From: Micrococcales bacterium UBA7469
GTDB lineage: Bacteria > Actinomycetota > Actinomycetes > Actinomycetales > Microbacteriaceae
Direction: 5' to 3'
Assembly (NCBI GenBank): GCA_002479805.1
Contig: DLPB01000031.1
Coordinates: forward strand, 77,980-141,979
DNA: 64,000 bases
Shown here: positions 31,162-39,649 of the stretch, in pieces
Position numbering within the stretch: position 1 is the stretch's first letter
How the letters are laid out: the number at the start of each line of letters is the position of its first letter
Made by a program: the position numbers and the translations under genes
Notes under the pieces: generated by a model
The model's input: the letters and a program-made list of their open reading frames with translations, nothing else
Database searches by the model: none
Told to the model about the DNA's origin: nothing

Positions 31162-32217
31162 TTATTTGGCCTGGGCCGTGGAGGCTCGAAGGATTAGCGA
31201 GGTCTGCAGTCTGGCAGATCCGCTGAGCACCTCGGTTGAGTCTTTACCGTCAATCTCCAGCATTAGTGCCTGGACCGCTAGCTCACCGGCTTCGCGCAGC
31301 GGCGACTTGATGGTCGTGAGTGCTGGGCGAGTGAGGTTGGAACCAAAGATGTCATCAAAACCAATGACACTAATTTGACCTGGAATGTCAATACCGCGCT
31401 CTTGCAGAGCACCCAATAGACCAATCGCCATCAGGTCGTTATATGCCAAAACCGCCGTGACTCCGGCTGCCAAAACATAGTCGGCGCTCTTGGCACCGCC
31501 GGCAACCACAGGCTCGTTCGGACCGATTTCTACAATCTTCATCCCGCGAGAAACCGCTTCGGTCATGATGATGGACCAGCGGTTATCACTCATCCAGGAA
31601 TTAGCAGGTCCCGAAAGATATGCCAGCGATTCGTGTCCGAGTGACTTGAGGTGATCAAGAGCCTGAACGATACCGGGCCTGGTGTCTGGCACTACGTCCA
31701 TTACACCTTCAACCTTGCGGTTCATCAGCACAACCGACTTACGCTGAGCCATCGCTGAAATATCGGCATCTGGCAGACGCGAAGTTCCCATCACAACGCC
31801 GTCGACCGCGGGCAATACTCGCTCCAGCGCGGTGGCCTCCTGGTCGCCAGATTCTTGAGATTCGGCAATTACAAAGGTGTAGCCATTCTCCGAAGCAGCC
31901 GCCTCGGCACCGCGCACCGGTTCGAAGAACATCGGGTTGGTGATGTCCGCCAAAATCATCGCCAGCATCTTGGTTTTACCGGTAGGCAAAGCGCGGGCAA
32001 AAGGGTTGGCCTGATAGTTCAGGCTCTTGGCCGCCTCACGAATTTTGGCCTCGGTGGCGGCATTGATGCGACCCGGGGTGTTCAGAGCGCGTGACACGGT
32101 TGACGGATTAACACCGGCTAAAGCTGCGATGTCGTAGATGGTTGGCGAGCCGCCTTTGCGTGGCTTGGCTGAACCATTTACCTCGGTCAATTTACGTCCC
32201 TTTTGATTTGTTGCCAT
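31162..32217 (-). CDS. LacI-family repressor of glucuronide utilisation
   Basis: A 351-aa LacI/GalR regulator. The HTH is PTIYDIAALAGVNPSTVSRAL with hinge helix (residues ~25-75). The periplasmic-binding-protein-like effector domain includes MFFEPVRGAEAAASENGY, VAYNDLMAIGLLGAL and ISVIGFDDI. It lies between the importer and catabolic genes. Matching operators lie before uxaC and before the importer, and a weaker palindrome directly precedes its own ATG. The effector is probably a glucuronide or an early intermediate. A 15-residue basic stretch (TNQKGRKLTEVNGSAKPRK) precedes the HTH, longer than usual. Confidence 0.9.
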   Translation of the reverse strand: MATNQKGRKLTEVNGSAKPRKGGSPTIYDIAALAGVNPSTVSRALNTPGRINAATEAKIREAAKSLNYQANPFARALPTGKTKMLAMILADITNPMFFEPVRGAEAAASENGYTFVIAESQESGDQEATALERVLPAVDGVVMGTSRLPDADISAMAQRKSVVLMNRKVEGVMDVVPDTRPGIVQALDHLKSLGHESLAYLSGPANSWMSDNRWSIIMTEAVSRGMKIVEIGPNEPVVAGGAKSADYVLAAGVTAVLAYNDLMAIGLLGALQERGIDIPGQISVIGFDDIFGSNLTRPALTTIKSPLREAGELAVQALMLEIDGKDSTEVLSGSARLQTSLILRASTAQAK

Positions 32218-32218
32218 T

Positions 32219-32236
32219 TTGGAAACTTGTTGCCAA
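32219..32236. promoter_or_regulatory. Imperfect LacI-type palindrome before the repressor gene
   Basis: TTGGAAACTTGTTGCCAA (32219-32236) is an imperfect palindrome ending 2 nt before the repressor start codon. It shares TTGG/CCAA outer arms with the operators at 31114 and 37471 but lacks the central CG. It may be a weaker autoregulatory site. Confidence 0.4.
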
Positions 32237-32246
32237 CTCTACACAC

Positions 32247-33080
32247 TTAGCTCGTGGCACTTTGCAGTGCTTTGCGAGCTGTGCGTCTTTCGGCTTGACG
32301 GTCAGGATCCGGCACCGGCGATGCCATTAGCAATCGCTGGGTGTATGGGTGGTCAGGGTTTTCGGCAACTTTTCGGGCTGGACCCTGTTCGACAATCTCA
32401 CCCTTGTACATCACCGAAATTCGATGTGAGATGTGGCGAACCACATCTAGGTCGTGAGAGACAAACAGGTAGCTAACCCCGGTGTCCTTCTGAATCTGAA
32501 GGAACAGATCCAGAATTCTTGCCTGAGTAGTTAGGTCTAGAGCAGACACCGGTTCGTCACAAACAATCAGCTTTGGCGAAAGCGCCAGAGCACGAGCAAT
32601 CGCGACTCGCTGACGCTGACCGCCGGAAAACTCACGCGGCAAACGCTGCAGCGCATCCTTAGGAAGGTTTACCTGATCCAAGAGCTCTTTGATTCTGCGC
32701 TTAGCCTGGTCTCCCTGCATGCCCTGAATCTGAAGTGGCTCGGCAAGAATCTGACCGATTTCCATCGATGGGTTTAGCGAGGTGTAGGGGTCCTGGAACA
32801 CCACCTGGATGTCTTTGGATAGTCGCTGGCGATCCTTACGGCTCGCGTGTGAAATGTCCTCACCGGCAAACTCAACCTTGCCCTCGGTTACCGGAGCAAG
32901 ACCGAGGATGGCTCGACCAAGAGTGGTCTTGCCAGAGCCTGATTCACCTACCAAACCGAGGGTTTCGGACTGGCCTAGCGTGATGCTGACATTGTTTAGC
33001 GCACGGAACGGCTTTGCCCGAAAACCCTTGCCCGGGTATTCGACAACTAGGTCTTCGACCTTTAGTAGCTCTGCCATCAT
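32247..33080 (-). CDS. Oligopeptide/dipeptide-type ABC transporter ATP-binding protein (DppF-like)
   Basis: A 277-aa ATPase energising the importer. Walker A is GESGSGKTTLGRA, the signature REFSGGQRQRVAIARAL, and Walker B LIVCDEPVSALD. The C-terminal extension HPYTQRLLMASPVPDPD is the DppF/OppF hallmark. Although this transporter class is named for peptides, members also import oligosaccharides and glucuronides, and the operon context favours a glucuronide. The start overlaps the upstream fusion gene by 4 nt. Confidence 0.9.
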   Translation of the reverse strand: MMAELLKVEDLVVEYPGKGFRAKPFRALNNVSITLGQSETLGLVGESGSGKTTLGRAILGLAPVTEGKVEFAGEDISHASRKDRQRLSKDIQVVFQDPYTSLNPSMEIGQILAEPLQIQGMQGDQAKRRIKELLDQVNLPKDALQRLPREFSGGQRQRVAIARALALSPKLIVCDEPVSALDLTTQARILDLFLQIQKDTGVSYLFVSHDLDVVRHISHRISVMYKGEIVEQGPARKVAENPDHPYTQRLLMASPVPDPDRQAERRTARKALQSATS

Positions 33081-34870
33081 CGCTCCTTGGATTCTGAAGT
33101 TAGGAAAGTCATCGGCTCTTTACCCTCGAGCATCGAGGAGAGTAGCGTCTGGGTGTATGGGTGCTGCGGGGAGCGCAGGATGGTGCGGACATCGCCGGTC
33201 TCGACGATCTTGCCGTACTGCATCACAACTACTCGGTCTGCCAGGTCTGCCACCACACCGAAGTTGTGGGTAACCAAAACCATCCCCATGCCCAAACGAG
33301 TTTGTAGGTCGCGAAGTAGGTCCAAAACCTCAGCCTGAACGGTTACATCCAGTGCGGTGGTTGGCTCATCCGCAATTAGCAGGTCTGGCTCGCAGCTGAT
33401 CGCTCCCGCGATCAAGATGCGCTGTGCCATACCGCCGGACACCTCGTGAGGGTAGGCCTTGAAGACACGCTCCGGATTCACGATTCCCACCATGTCCAAT
33501 AGGTTCAAAACCTTGGCCTTGGCTTCCCGCTTTGAGATGCCGAGCAGCTTGGTGAGTGGGCGAACCAGCTGGTAGCCAACTCGGAAGTTTGGATCCAGGT
33601 TGCTCATCGGCTCTTGAGGAATGTAGGCGATGCGCTTGCCGCGCAGTTCGCCCATGCGCTTCTGGGAGATGACAGCTCCCGATGCGGAAACCATTTCGAT
33701 GCCATCGAAGACGATGTGGCCCTGGGGGATCTGCGCGTTGTCAGGCAGTAGGCCAAGGATAGAGAAAGCAGTCTGGGTCTTGCCCGAGCCAGATTCTCCA
33801 ACGATGCCCAAGACCTCGCCCTTGTCAACGTGTAGCGAGACTGAGTCCACCACCAGGTTCAAGGAACCATCGCCCTGGGCATAACCCACCGATAGTCCAG
33901 AGACCGAGAGCAGGTGCTTGTCGGCATCGGCAATCTTTGGGTTGACCGTGGTTGCCGAGCTGACCTTTGCTTTCTTGCGCTTGCGGGCGGATACCGAAAT
34001 CTTCTGGGTGTCTTCCAGCGCATCGCGCAATGCGTTGCCCAATAGGGCAAAGGCTGCGATGGTTAGCGAAATCACAAGTGCTGGCCAGAGCATTAGGTTT
34101 GGCGACATCCAGATGTTTAGGAAGCCCTCGCCGAGCATCACTCCCCAGCTAACCATGTTCACATCGCCCAGGCCTAGGAACTCCAGACCTGATTGAACTG
34201 AGATTGCGATACCGCTGATGATTGCTGACTGAATGATTAGCGGGGCACGAACCACCTTCAGGATGTGGCGCACGATGATGCGGAAATCACTCAGACCGGA
34301 CACTCTTGCCGCATCAACGTAGAGCTCATTGCGCACACCCATGACAGCAGTTCTGGTCAGACGGAAGAATCCAGGTGCGATCAGAATTCCGAAGACAAAC
34401 ATCGCAATCACGATCGAAGTTCCAAAGGCAGATGCTGTCGCCAACAGGATGATGATTGCAGGCAGCGACTGCAGCATGTTCGAGATCCAGCTTGCGACCC
34501 CATCAAACTTGCCACCGTAGTAGCCGGCGATCAAACCGGTTGGCACACCAAACGCGATCGAGGTGATGATTACAATCAGCGCCGCAATCAAGGTGGTCTG
34601 CGAACCGTAGAGCAGGCGGCTAAGAATGTCACGACCTGCTGAATCGGTGCCGAGTAGGTAGGTGGAGTCAGCCGGCAGCAGCACCGCGCTGAGGTCGGTG
34701 GTGTTTGGATCGAACGGTGCCACGTATGGGGCAATGATGGCGGCGACGATAAGGCCGAGGATGTAGATCGATGAGATTACGGCCAGCGGGTTCTTGGCCA
34801 GCCTTTGGATAAGGCTCTTTCGAACAATCGGCTTGGAGTGGCCGGATGCTATCTGCTGTGAGTCGCTCAC
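33077..34870 (-). CDS. Fused ABC permease-ATPase (DppC + DppD)
   Basis: A 597-aa fusion. Residues 1-~290 are a DppC-type permease: N-terminal membrane helix, the characteristic LLGTDSAGRDILSRLLYG loop and the EAA-like segment ARVSGLSDFRIIVRHIL. After a basic linker (SARKRKKAKVSS) the rest is a DppD-type ATPase: Walker A GESGSGKTQTAFS, signature HEVSGGMAQRILIAGAI, Walker B LLIADEPTTALD and the end HPYTQTLLSSML. Fusion of these two subunits is known but uncommon. The gene overlaps both neighbours by 4 nt. One transporter would have one fused and one free ATPase. Confidence 0.92.
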   Translation of the reverse strand: MSDSQQIASGHSKPIVRKSLIQRLAKNPLAVISSIYILGLIVAAIIAPYVAPFDPNTTDLSAVLLPADSTYLLGTDSAGRDILSRLLYGSQTTLIAALIVIITSIAFGVPTGLIAGYYGGKFDGVASWISNMLQSLPAIIILLATASAFGTSIVIAMFVFGILIAPGFFRLTRTAVMGVRNELYVDAARVSGLSDFRIIVRHILKVVRAPLIIQSAIISGIAISVQSGLEFLGLGDVNMVSWGVMLGEGFLNIWMSPNLMLWPALVISLTIAAFALLGNALRDALEDTQKISVSARKRKKAKVSSATTVNPKIADADKHLLSVSGLSVGYAQGDGSLNLVVDSVSLHVDKGEVLGIVGESGSGKTQTAFSILGLLPDNAQIPQGHIVFDGIEMVSASGAVISQKRMGELRGKRIAYIPQEPMSNLDPNFRVGYQLVRPLTKLLGISKREAKAKVLNLLDMVGIVNPERVFKAYPHEVSGGMAQRILIAGAISCEPDLLIADEPTTALDVTVQAEVLDLLRDLQTRLGMGMVLVTHNFGVVADLADRVVVMQYGKIVETGDVRTILRSPQHPYTQTLLSSMLEGKEPMTFLTSESKER

Positions 34871-35808
34871 TTAACACGCACCTTTGGGTTGAGCCAGCCG
34901 TTAGCGAGATCGACTAGCAAGTTGACGAGGATAACTACAACGACGGTCACAACAACCACGCCCATGACAACTGGGGTGTCGCCGATGCCGGTGCTCTGAA
35001 GGGCTAGGAAGCCAACTCCAGGGAGGGCAAAGATCTGCTCGATGATTACGGTGCCACCGAGCATTCCCACAAACTGCAGGCTCAAGATGGTGAGTCCGGC
35101 TGGAGCGGCTGCGCGCAGCACGTGCTTTAGCAAAATCTCACGCTCCGAAAGACCACGGGCTCGCAAGGTGCGAACCCAGTCCTTCTCCAAAACCGCCTTT
35201 ACAGCAGAGCGAATCTGTGCCGATGAAGAGGCAACCGAACCCAAGACCAGTGCCGATACCGGCAGGATCAGGGATTTCAGCCAAAGTGAAGGGTCCTGCT
35301 CCAGCGGCACCCAACCGGTGGCAGGTAGCAGGTAAAGCTGAATGGCGAACACGGTCACCAAGAAAATTGCAATTACAAAGTTTGGGATCGCAAAACCTGC
35401 GACTCCTAGAACCTGCACGATGCGGTCGATAACGCCACCGCGAACTGCTGCTGCGGTTCCCAAGATGGTTGCGACCACGGCGGTCAGCAAGATGGTGACG
35501 CTCACCAGAGTGAGGGTAACGGGGAGTCTGCTCAAAAGTGCCTGCACGATCGGCTCGGAAGAAAACCAAGAGGTGCCCAAGTCACCCGATAATGCGCTGC
35601 CCAACCATTCCAGGTAGCGGTCGAGAATTGGCCGGTTTAGTCCGAGCTCGATTTCCTTTGCCACCAGCTGCTCCTGAGTGGCGGCGTCGCCGAGCAGGTT
35701 GATCGCGATGTTCGACGGGGAGAAGAACATCAGGAAGTATGCCAAGGAAGAGATCACTAGAAGCAGTAGCGCTCCGGATCCAAGCCTGCGGGCAATGAAT
35801 GCAAACAT
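34867..35808 (-). CDS. ABC importer permease (DppB-like)
   Basis: A 313-aa membrane permease of the DppB family with six predicted helices. Diagnostic parts are the N-terminal FIARRLGSGALLLLVISSLAYFL helix (residues 4-26), LGLNRPILDRYLEWLG, the large external loop LPATGWVPLEQDPSLWL, and the EAA loop RTLRARGLSEREILLKHVLR that docks with the ATPases. The stop overlaps the start of the fused permease-ATPase gene (ATGA). The substrate-binding protein gene lies 63 nt upstream. Confidence 0.92.
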   Translation of the reverse strand: MFAFIARRLGSGALLLLVISSLAYFLMFFSPSNIAINLLGDAATQEQLVAKEIELGLNRPILDRYLEWLGSALSGDLGTSWFSSEPIVQALLSRLPVTLTLVSVTILLTAVVATILGTAAAVRGGVIDRIVQVLGVAGFAIPNFVIAIFLVTVFAIQLYLLPATGWVPLEQDPSLWLKSLILPVSALVLGSVASSSAQIRSAVKAVLEKDWVRTLRARGLSEREILLKHVLRAAAPAGLTILSLQFVGMLGGTVIIEQIFALPGVGFLALQSTGIGDTPVVMGVVVVTVVVVILVNLLVDLANGWLNPKVRVK

Positions 35809-35871
35809 TTGTGACTCCAGGTTGGTGGGTCGCAGGGTGCCCCTTTCGAGGCACCCTGCAGCCTCAGTTGA

Positions 35872-37386
35872 TTACTTACCAGATGGTGCGTAGTTGTAAA
35901 GGTAAGGCGTAGCGTTCTGCGCCTGTGGCTTTACAGTAACTCCCTTGCTGGTGTAGTACAGCTGTGGGAGGCGGTAGAACGGTACGAACCAGGCTGCCTT
36001 CACGACCTCGCGGTTCACGGTGGTCATCTGCTGCTTTACGTTCGCAGCTGATGGATCTGCAAGTACGTTCTTGTATGCGTTGTTGATCAACGAGGTGGTC
36101 GACTTGAAGATGTTACGAGGACCGTTAGGTGCAACAGCAAGGTTGAAGTTCACCCATGCGGTTCCCTGGAACAACTGGAACAAGCCGGCTTCGTACTTAC
36201 CCGACAGGAAGGCATTGCGGTATTCAACCGCTGGAACGTTGTCCCAGACCAGGTTGATGTTTACCGCCTTTAGGTAGTCGGACAGTGCGGCACGCATTGC
36301 GGCATCTGGCCATGCTGGCATGGTCAGGGTGAAGCCGTTTGCGTATCCAGCGGAGTTCAACAGCTGCTTTGCCTTGGTTGGGTCGTACTGGTACATCTTG
36401 TCTAGCGATGCATCGTAGGCACCGGATGCCTTGGAGAAGATCTGAGTGGTTAGCTCACCGTAGCCACCCTGGATGGACTTTAGAAGTGCGGCGCGGTCAA
36501 TTGCGTGCGCAATTGCCTGGCGAACACGAACATCCTTTAGTGCCTTGTTGATCTTGCCGTTGCGGTCAAACAGGAACAGACCCTGCCAGTCCACGTTGTA
36601 CTGGTTTAGTTTTAGGCCACGGCTCTTTGCGGTAGCGGAGGTCTTTACGTCAAGCAGTGCACCGTCAACCTGGCCAGACATGATCGCGTTTAGACGAGCG
36701 GTCACGTCAGGCATGATCTTCACGACGATCTTCTGGAACTTGACCTTTGCCTTGTCCCAGTACTTCGGGTTGGCCACGAAGACCACCTGAGATCCCGGCA
36801 CCGAGCTTGAGTCATACAGGTATGGACCAGAACCTACTGGCTTGGTCTTGATACCGGTGGTTCCAACCGCAGAGGATGCCGCCATGAACGAGTTGGTGGT
36901 GGCCAAGTAGTAAATGATGTCTGGGTTTGGAGTCGAGAGAGTGATCTTGATGGTGTCAGCGTCTACAACAGCAACCTTTGCTCCTGCCATGTTGGCAGCC
37001 TGAGGACCGTTTGCAGAAATGAAGTGGTCAAGGTTCTTCTTGGCGACCTCAGCGTCAAACTTGCTGCCGTCGGTGAAAGTGACGCCCTTGCGAAGATCTA
37101 GGGTGACCTCGGTAGCACCAGAGTTGACAGTCCACTTGGTCGCCAAGTTTGGCTTGAAGCTTCCATCTGGGGCGCGAAGGATCAGGTTGTCATAGACGCC
37201 CTGGTAGAAAACGATGCCGTGACCAATGTCGGCCTGGCTTGGGTCCCATGAGTTGACATTGATAACCGATGCCAAAGTAAGCGTGGTTTGCTTTGCAGCA
37301 TTAGCCGGAGCAACTGCTCCGGAGGCAATGAGGGCGGATGATGCGACGATAGTGACCGCGGCCCTCAGTATCTTTCGTAAATTCAC
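35872..37386 (-). CDS. ABC importer substrate-binding protein (SBP family 5)
   Basis: A 504-aa extracytoplasmic solute-binding protein of family 5 (peptide/nickel/oligosaccharide type). A signal peptide (ILRAAVTIVASSALIASGAV, cleaved after ANA) has no lipobox Cys, unusual for a Gram-positive SBP, which is normally a lipoprotein. Family features are DLRKGVTFTDGSKFDAEV, DVRVRQAIAHAIDRAALL and YDPTKAKQLLNSAGY. GTG 37386 with AAGGAG at 5 nt is the start. Likely ligand: glucuronides, from the operon; the fold does not prove it. Confidence 0.9.
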   Translation of the reverse strand: MNLRKILRAAVTIVASSALIASGAVAPANAAKQTTLTLASVINVNSWDPSQADIGHGIVFYQGVYDNLILRAPDGSFKPNLATKWTVNSGATEVTLDLRKGVTFTDGSKFDAEVAKKNLDHFISANGPQAANMAGAKVAVVDADTIKITLSTPNPDIIYYLATTNSFMAASSAVGTTGIKTKPVGSGPYLYDSSSVPGSQVVFVANPKYWDKAKVKFQKIVVKIMPDVTARLNAIMSGQVDGALLDVKTSATAKSRGLKLNQYNVDWQGLFLFDRNGKINKALKDVRVRQAIAHAIDRAALLKSIQGGYGELTTQIFSKASGAYDASLDKMYQYDPTKAKQLLNSAGYANGFTLTMPAWPDAAMRAALSDYLKAVNINLVWDNVPAVEYRNAFLSGKYEAGLFQLFQGTAWVNFNLAVAPNGPRNIFKSTTSLINNAYKNVLADPSAANVKQQMTTVNREVVKAAWFVPFYRLPQLYYTSKGVTVKPQAQNATPYLYNYAPSGK

Positions 37387-37460
37387 TACAGCTCCTTATT
37401 AGGTGTCCTTGAAACCAATTGATTTCAAATCTTTGGTAACAAAGTAGGACTAAGTTTTAG

Positions 37461-37616
37461 TTTTGGCAACCGATTGACAACATTTCCTTATAACAAAGCG
37501 ATAACGCTTCTACAAGCCCTTTGTTTACGGGGTTTTTTAGTTGGCAATCGGTTGGCTTTATGGCCATTATTTGCCTCCTAAGAACTCAAAAATTGAGTTC
37601 TCGGCAATCGGTTGTC
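37461..37616 (-). promoter_or_regulatory. Importer promoter with three LacI-type operators
   Basis: On the minus strand TTGTAG (37515-37510), a 16-nt spacer and TTATAA (37493-37488) form the promoter. Three copies of GGCAAyCGrTTGnC lie around it: centred at ~37471 (just downstream), ~37549 (upstream) and ~37609 (next to the purA stop). Spacings are 78 and 60 nt. A separate palindrome, AAGCGATAACGCTT, fills the promoter spacer (37496-37509). Several copies would allow looping repression by the LacI protein. Confidence 0.75.
37581..37601. terminator. Perfect inverted repeat downstream of purA
   Basis: AGAACTCAA (37581-37589) and TTGAGTTCT (37593-37601) form a perfect 9-bp stem with an AAA loop, about 20 nt past the purA stop. 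It may terminate purA transcription, but no T-run follows, so an operator role is also possible. It lies between two of the LacI-type sites. Confidence 0.4.
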
Positions 37617-37619
37617 GAA

Positions 37620-38906
37620 TTAGCCAAGCATGTCGTGACGAACAATGGTCGCGTTGCGATCCTGTCCGACACCGATGGCGGAGATGCGGGTGCCGCTCAT
37701 TTTCTCGAGCGCCAACACGTAGTCCTGAGCATTCTTTGGCAGCGACTCGAAGGTCTTGCAACCGGTAATGTCCTCGTCCCAACCTGGGAACATCTGGTAA
37801 ATCGGCTTAGCATGGTGGAAGTCGGTCTGTGAAACCGGAACCTCTTCAACCCTGACGCCATCAACCTCGTAGGCAACACAAACCGGGATCTCCTTGATGC
37901 CGGTCAGCACATCCAGCTTGGTGAGGAAGATATCGGTTAGACCGTTGATGCGGGTTGCATATCTTGCGATTGGAGCATCGAACCAACCGCAACGACGGTT
38001 GCGGCCGGTGGTGACACCAACCTCGCCTCCGGTCTTACGCAGGAACTCACCCCACTGGTCAAACAGCTCGGTTGGGAATGGGCCGGAACCAACGCGGGTG
38101 GTGTAGGCCTTGAGGATTCCGATTACGCCGGTGATCTTGGTAGGTCCGATACCGCTACCGGTGGTAGCGCCACCAGCGGTTGGGTTAGAAGAGGTCACAA
38201 ACGGATAGGTGCCGTGGTCAACATCCAAAAGCGTTCCCTGGCCACCCTCGAGCAATACAGTCTTGCCCTCGGCAAGTGCATTGTTTAGCACCAGTGCGGT
38301 GTCGGCAACCATTGGGCGAAGCCGTTCTGCGTAGGAAAGTAGGTGGTCAACCACCTCTTGAGGTCTCACCGCAGCGCGGTTGTAGATCTTTACCAGCAGG
38401 TCGTTCTTCTGAAGCAGTGCTCCCTCGACCTTCTGAAGCAAGATGCTCGGGTCGAATAGGTCCTGAATGCGAATGCCTAGGCGGCCCATCTTGTCGCCGT
38501 AGGTAGGGCCGATGCCGCGACCGGTGGTGCCGATGGCACGCTTACCCAAAAAGCGCTCAGATACCTTGTCCACGATGACGTGGTAGGGGGTGATGACGTG
38601 AGCGTTAGCGGAGATCAAAAGCTTTGAGGTGTCGACACCTTTTTCGTTTAGGCCATCGATCTCGCGGAACAGCACCTCCAGGTCAACCACAACGCCGTTG
38701 CCAATGACCGGGGTGCACTCTGGGGTCAAGATGCCGGAAGGCAGTAGGTGCAGGGCAAACTTCTTATCGCCGATAACCACGGTGTGGCCGGCGTTGTTGC
38801 CGCCCTGGTAGCGAACCACATAGTCGACGCGGTCACCGAGTAGGTCGGTTGCTTTTCCCTTACCTTCGTCGCCCCACTGGGCTCCGACTAGGACTACTGC
38901 GGGCAT
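37620..38906 (-). CDS. purA: Adenylosuccinate synthetase
   Basis: A 428-aa enzyme of AMP synthesis that joins IMP and aspartate using GTP. Signature motifs: VLVGAQWGDEGKGKATDLL at the N-terminus (phosphate-binding loop with the catalytic Asp), GNNAGHTVV (catalytic His), GTTGRGIGPTYGDK, and LLEGGQGTLLDVDHGTYPF. Near the C-terminus are TTGRNRRCGWFDA and KLDVLTG. AAGGGG lies 7 nt before ATG 38906. Length matches the family. A housekeeping gene, unrelated to the glucuronide locus downstream. Confidence 0.97.
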   Translation of the reverse strand: MPAVVLVGAQWGDEGKGKATDLLGDRVDYVVRYQGGNNAGHTVVIGDKKFALHLLPSGILTPECTPVIGNGVVVDLEVLFREIDGLNEKGVDTSKLLISANAHVITPYHVIVDKVSERFLGKRAIGTTGRGIGPTYGDKMGRLGIRIQDLFDPSILLQKVEGALLQKNDLLVKIYNRAAVRPQEVVDHLLSYAERLRPMVADTALVLNNALAEGKTVLLEGGQGTLLDVDHGTYPFVTSSNPTAGGATTGSGIGPTKITGVIGILKAYTTRVGSGPFPTELFDQWGEFLRKTGGEVGVTTGRNRRCGWFDAPIARYATRINGLTDIFLTKLDVLTGIKEIPVCVAYEVDGVRVEEVPVSQTDFHHAKPIYQMFPGWDEDITGCKTFESLPKNAQDYVLALEKMSGTRISAIGVGQDRNATIVRHDMLG

Positions 38907-38960
38907 GGCTTTACCCCTTCCGTCTTTGGGGATCTCAGGGCGAATGGCCCTGAGACAATT

Positions 38961-39620
38961 CTAACTAAAAACGTGCTGCATCACCCAAGAGTGCATGGTG
39001 ATTGCGGCAGCCGCCGATGCATTGATTGATCTGGTGGAACCAAACTGCACGATCTCCAAAACCATATCTGCACCATCCAATGCCGCCTGCGAAAGTCCCG
39101 GACCTTCTTGGCCAAACAGAAATACGCACTCTTTTGGCAGTTGCACATTCTCAATCTGCTTGCAACCTGGCACGTTGTCGATGGCGATGATTGGCAGCTT
39201 GCCACCGGTTGAACTTGCGGTCTTCGCCCACTCGATCAGGCTCTGCACATCTGGGCGATGAGTTACGTGCTGGTAGCGATCGGTCACCATCGCACCACGA
39301 CGGTTCCAGCGGCGATTGCCGATGATGTGAACCTCTTTTGCCATAAAAGCATTGGCGGTTCTAACGATCGAGCCGATATTCAAATCGTGCTGCCAATTCT
39401 CGATGGCAACGTGATAGCCGTGCCGCTTGGTGTCTAGGTCGGCAACGATTGCCTCCATCGACCAGTAGCGGTATTGGTCCACCACGTTTCTGGTGTCGCC
39501 ATTTGCTAAAAGCTCGGGATCGAACTTTGCGAAGTTTGGGTCTTTAGAGGGATCGCCTAGGTAGGGGCCAACTCCCCAGGTGGATTGCTCATGGGTTCCG
39601 GTGGCGTTTTCTTCATTCAC
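38961..39620 (-). CDS. SpoU/TrmH-family RNA 2'-O-methyltransferase
   Basis: About 219 aa. It has the SPOUT knot motifs: HDLNIGSIVRTANAF (motif 1, N-I-G-S-I-x-R), FLFGQEGPGLS (motif 2) and MVLEIVQFGSTRSINASAAAAI (motif 3, 22 residues around S-x-N-x-S). Such enzymes methylate ribose in tRNA or 23S rRNA; the exact site cannot be read. The start is probably GTG 39620 with TAGGCT 7 nt upstream (leaderless); an extension to 39665 would overlap the divergent HAD gene. Confidence 0.88.
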   Translation of the reverse strand: MNEENATGTHEQSTWGVGPYLGDPSKDPNFAKFDPELLANGDTRNVVDQYRYWSMEAIVADLDTKRHGYHVAIENWQHDLNIGSIVRTANAFMAKEVHIIGNRRWNRRGAMVTDRYQHVTHRPDVQSLIEWAKTASSTGGKLPIIAIDNVPGCKQIENVQLPKECVFLFGQEGPGLSQAALDGADMVLEIVQFGSTRSINASAAAAITMHSWVMQHVFS

Positions 39621-39649
39621 TGGCCTAAGCCTAAAGCTAGGCTGGGCGT

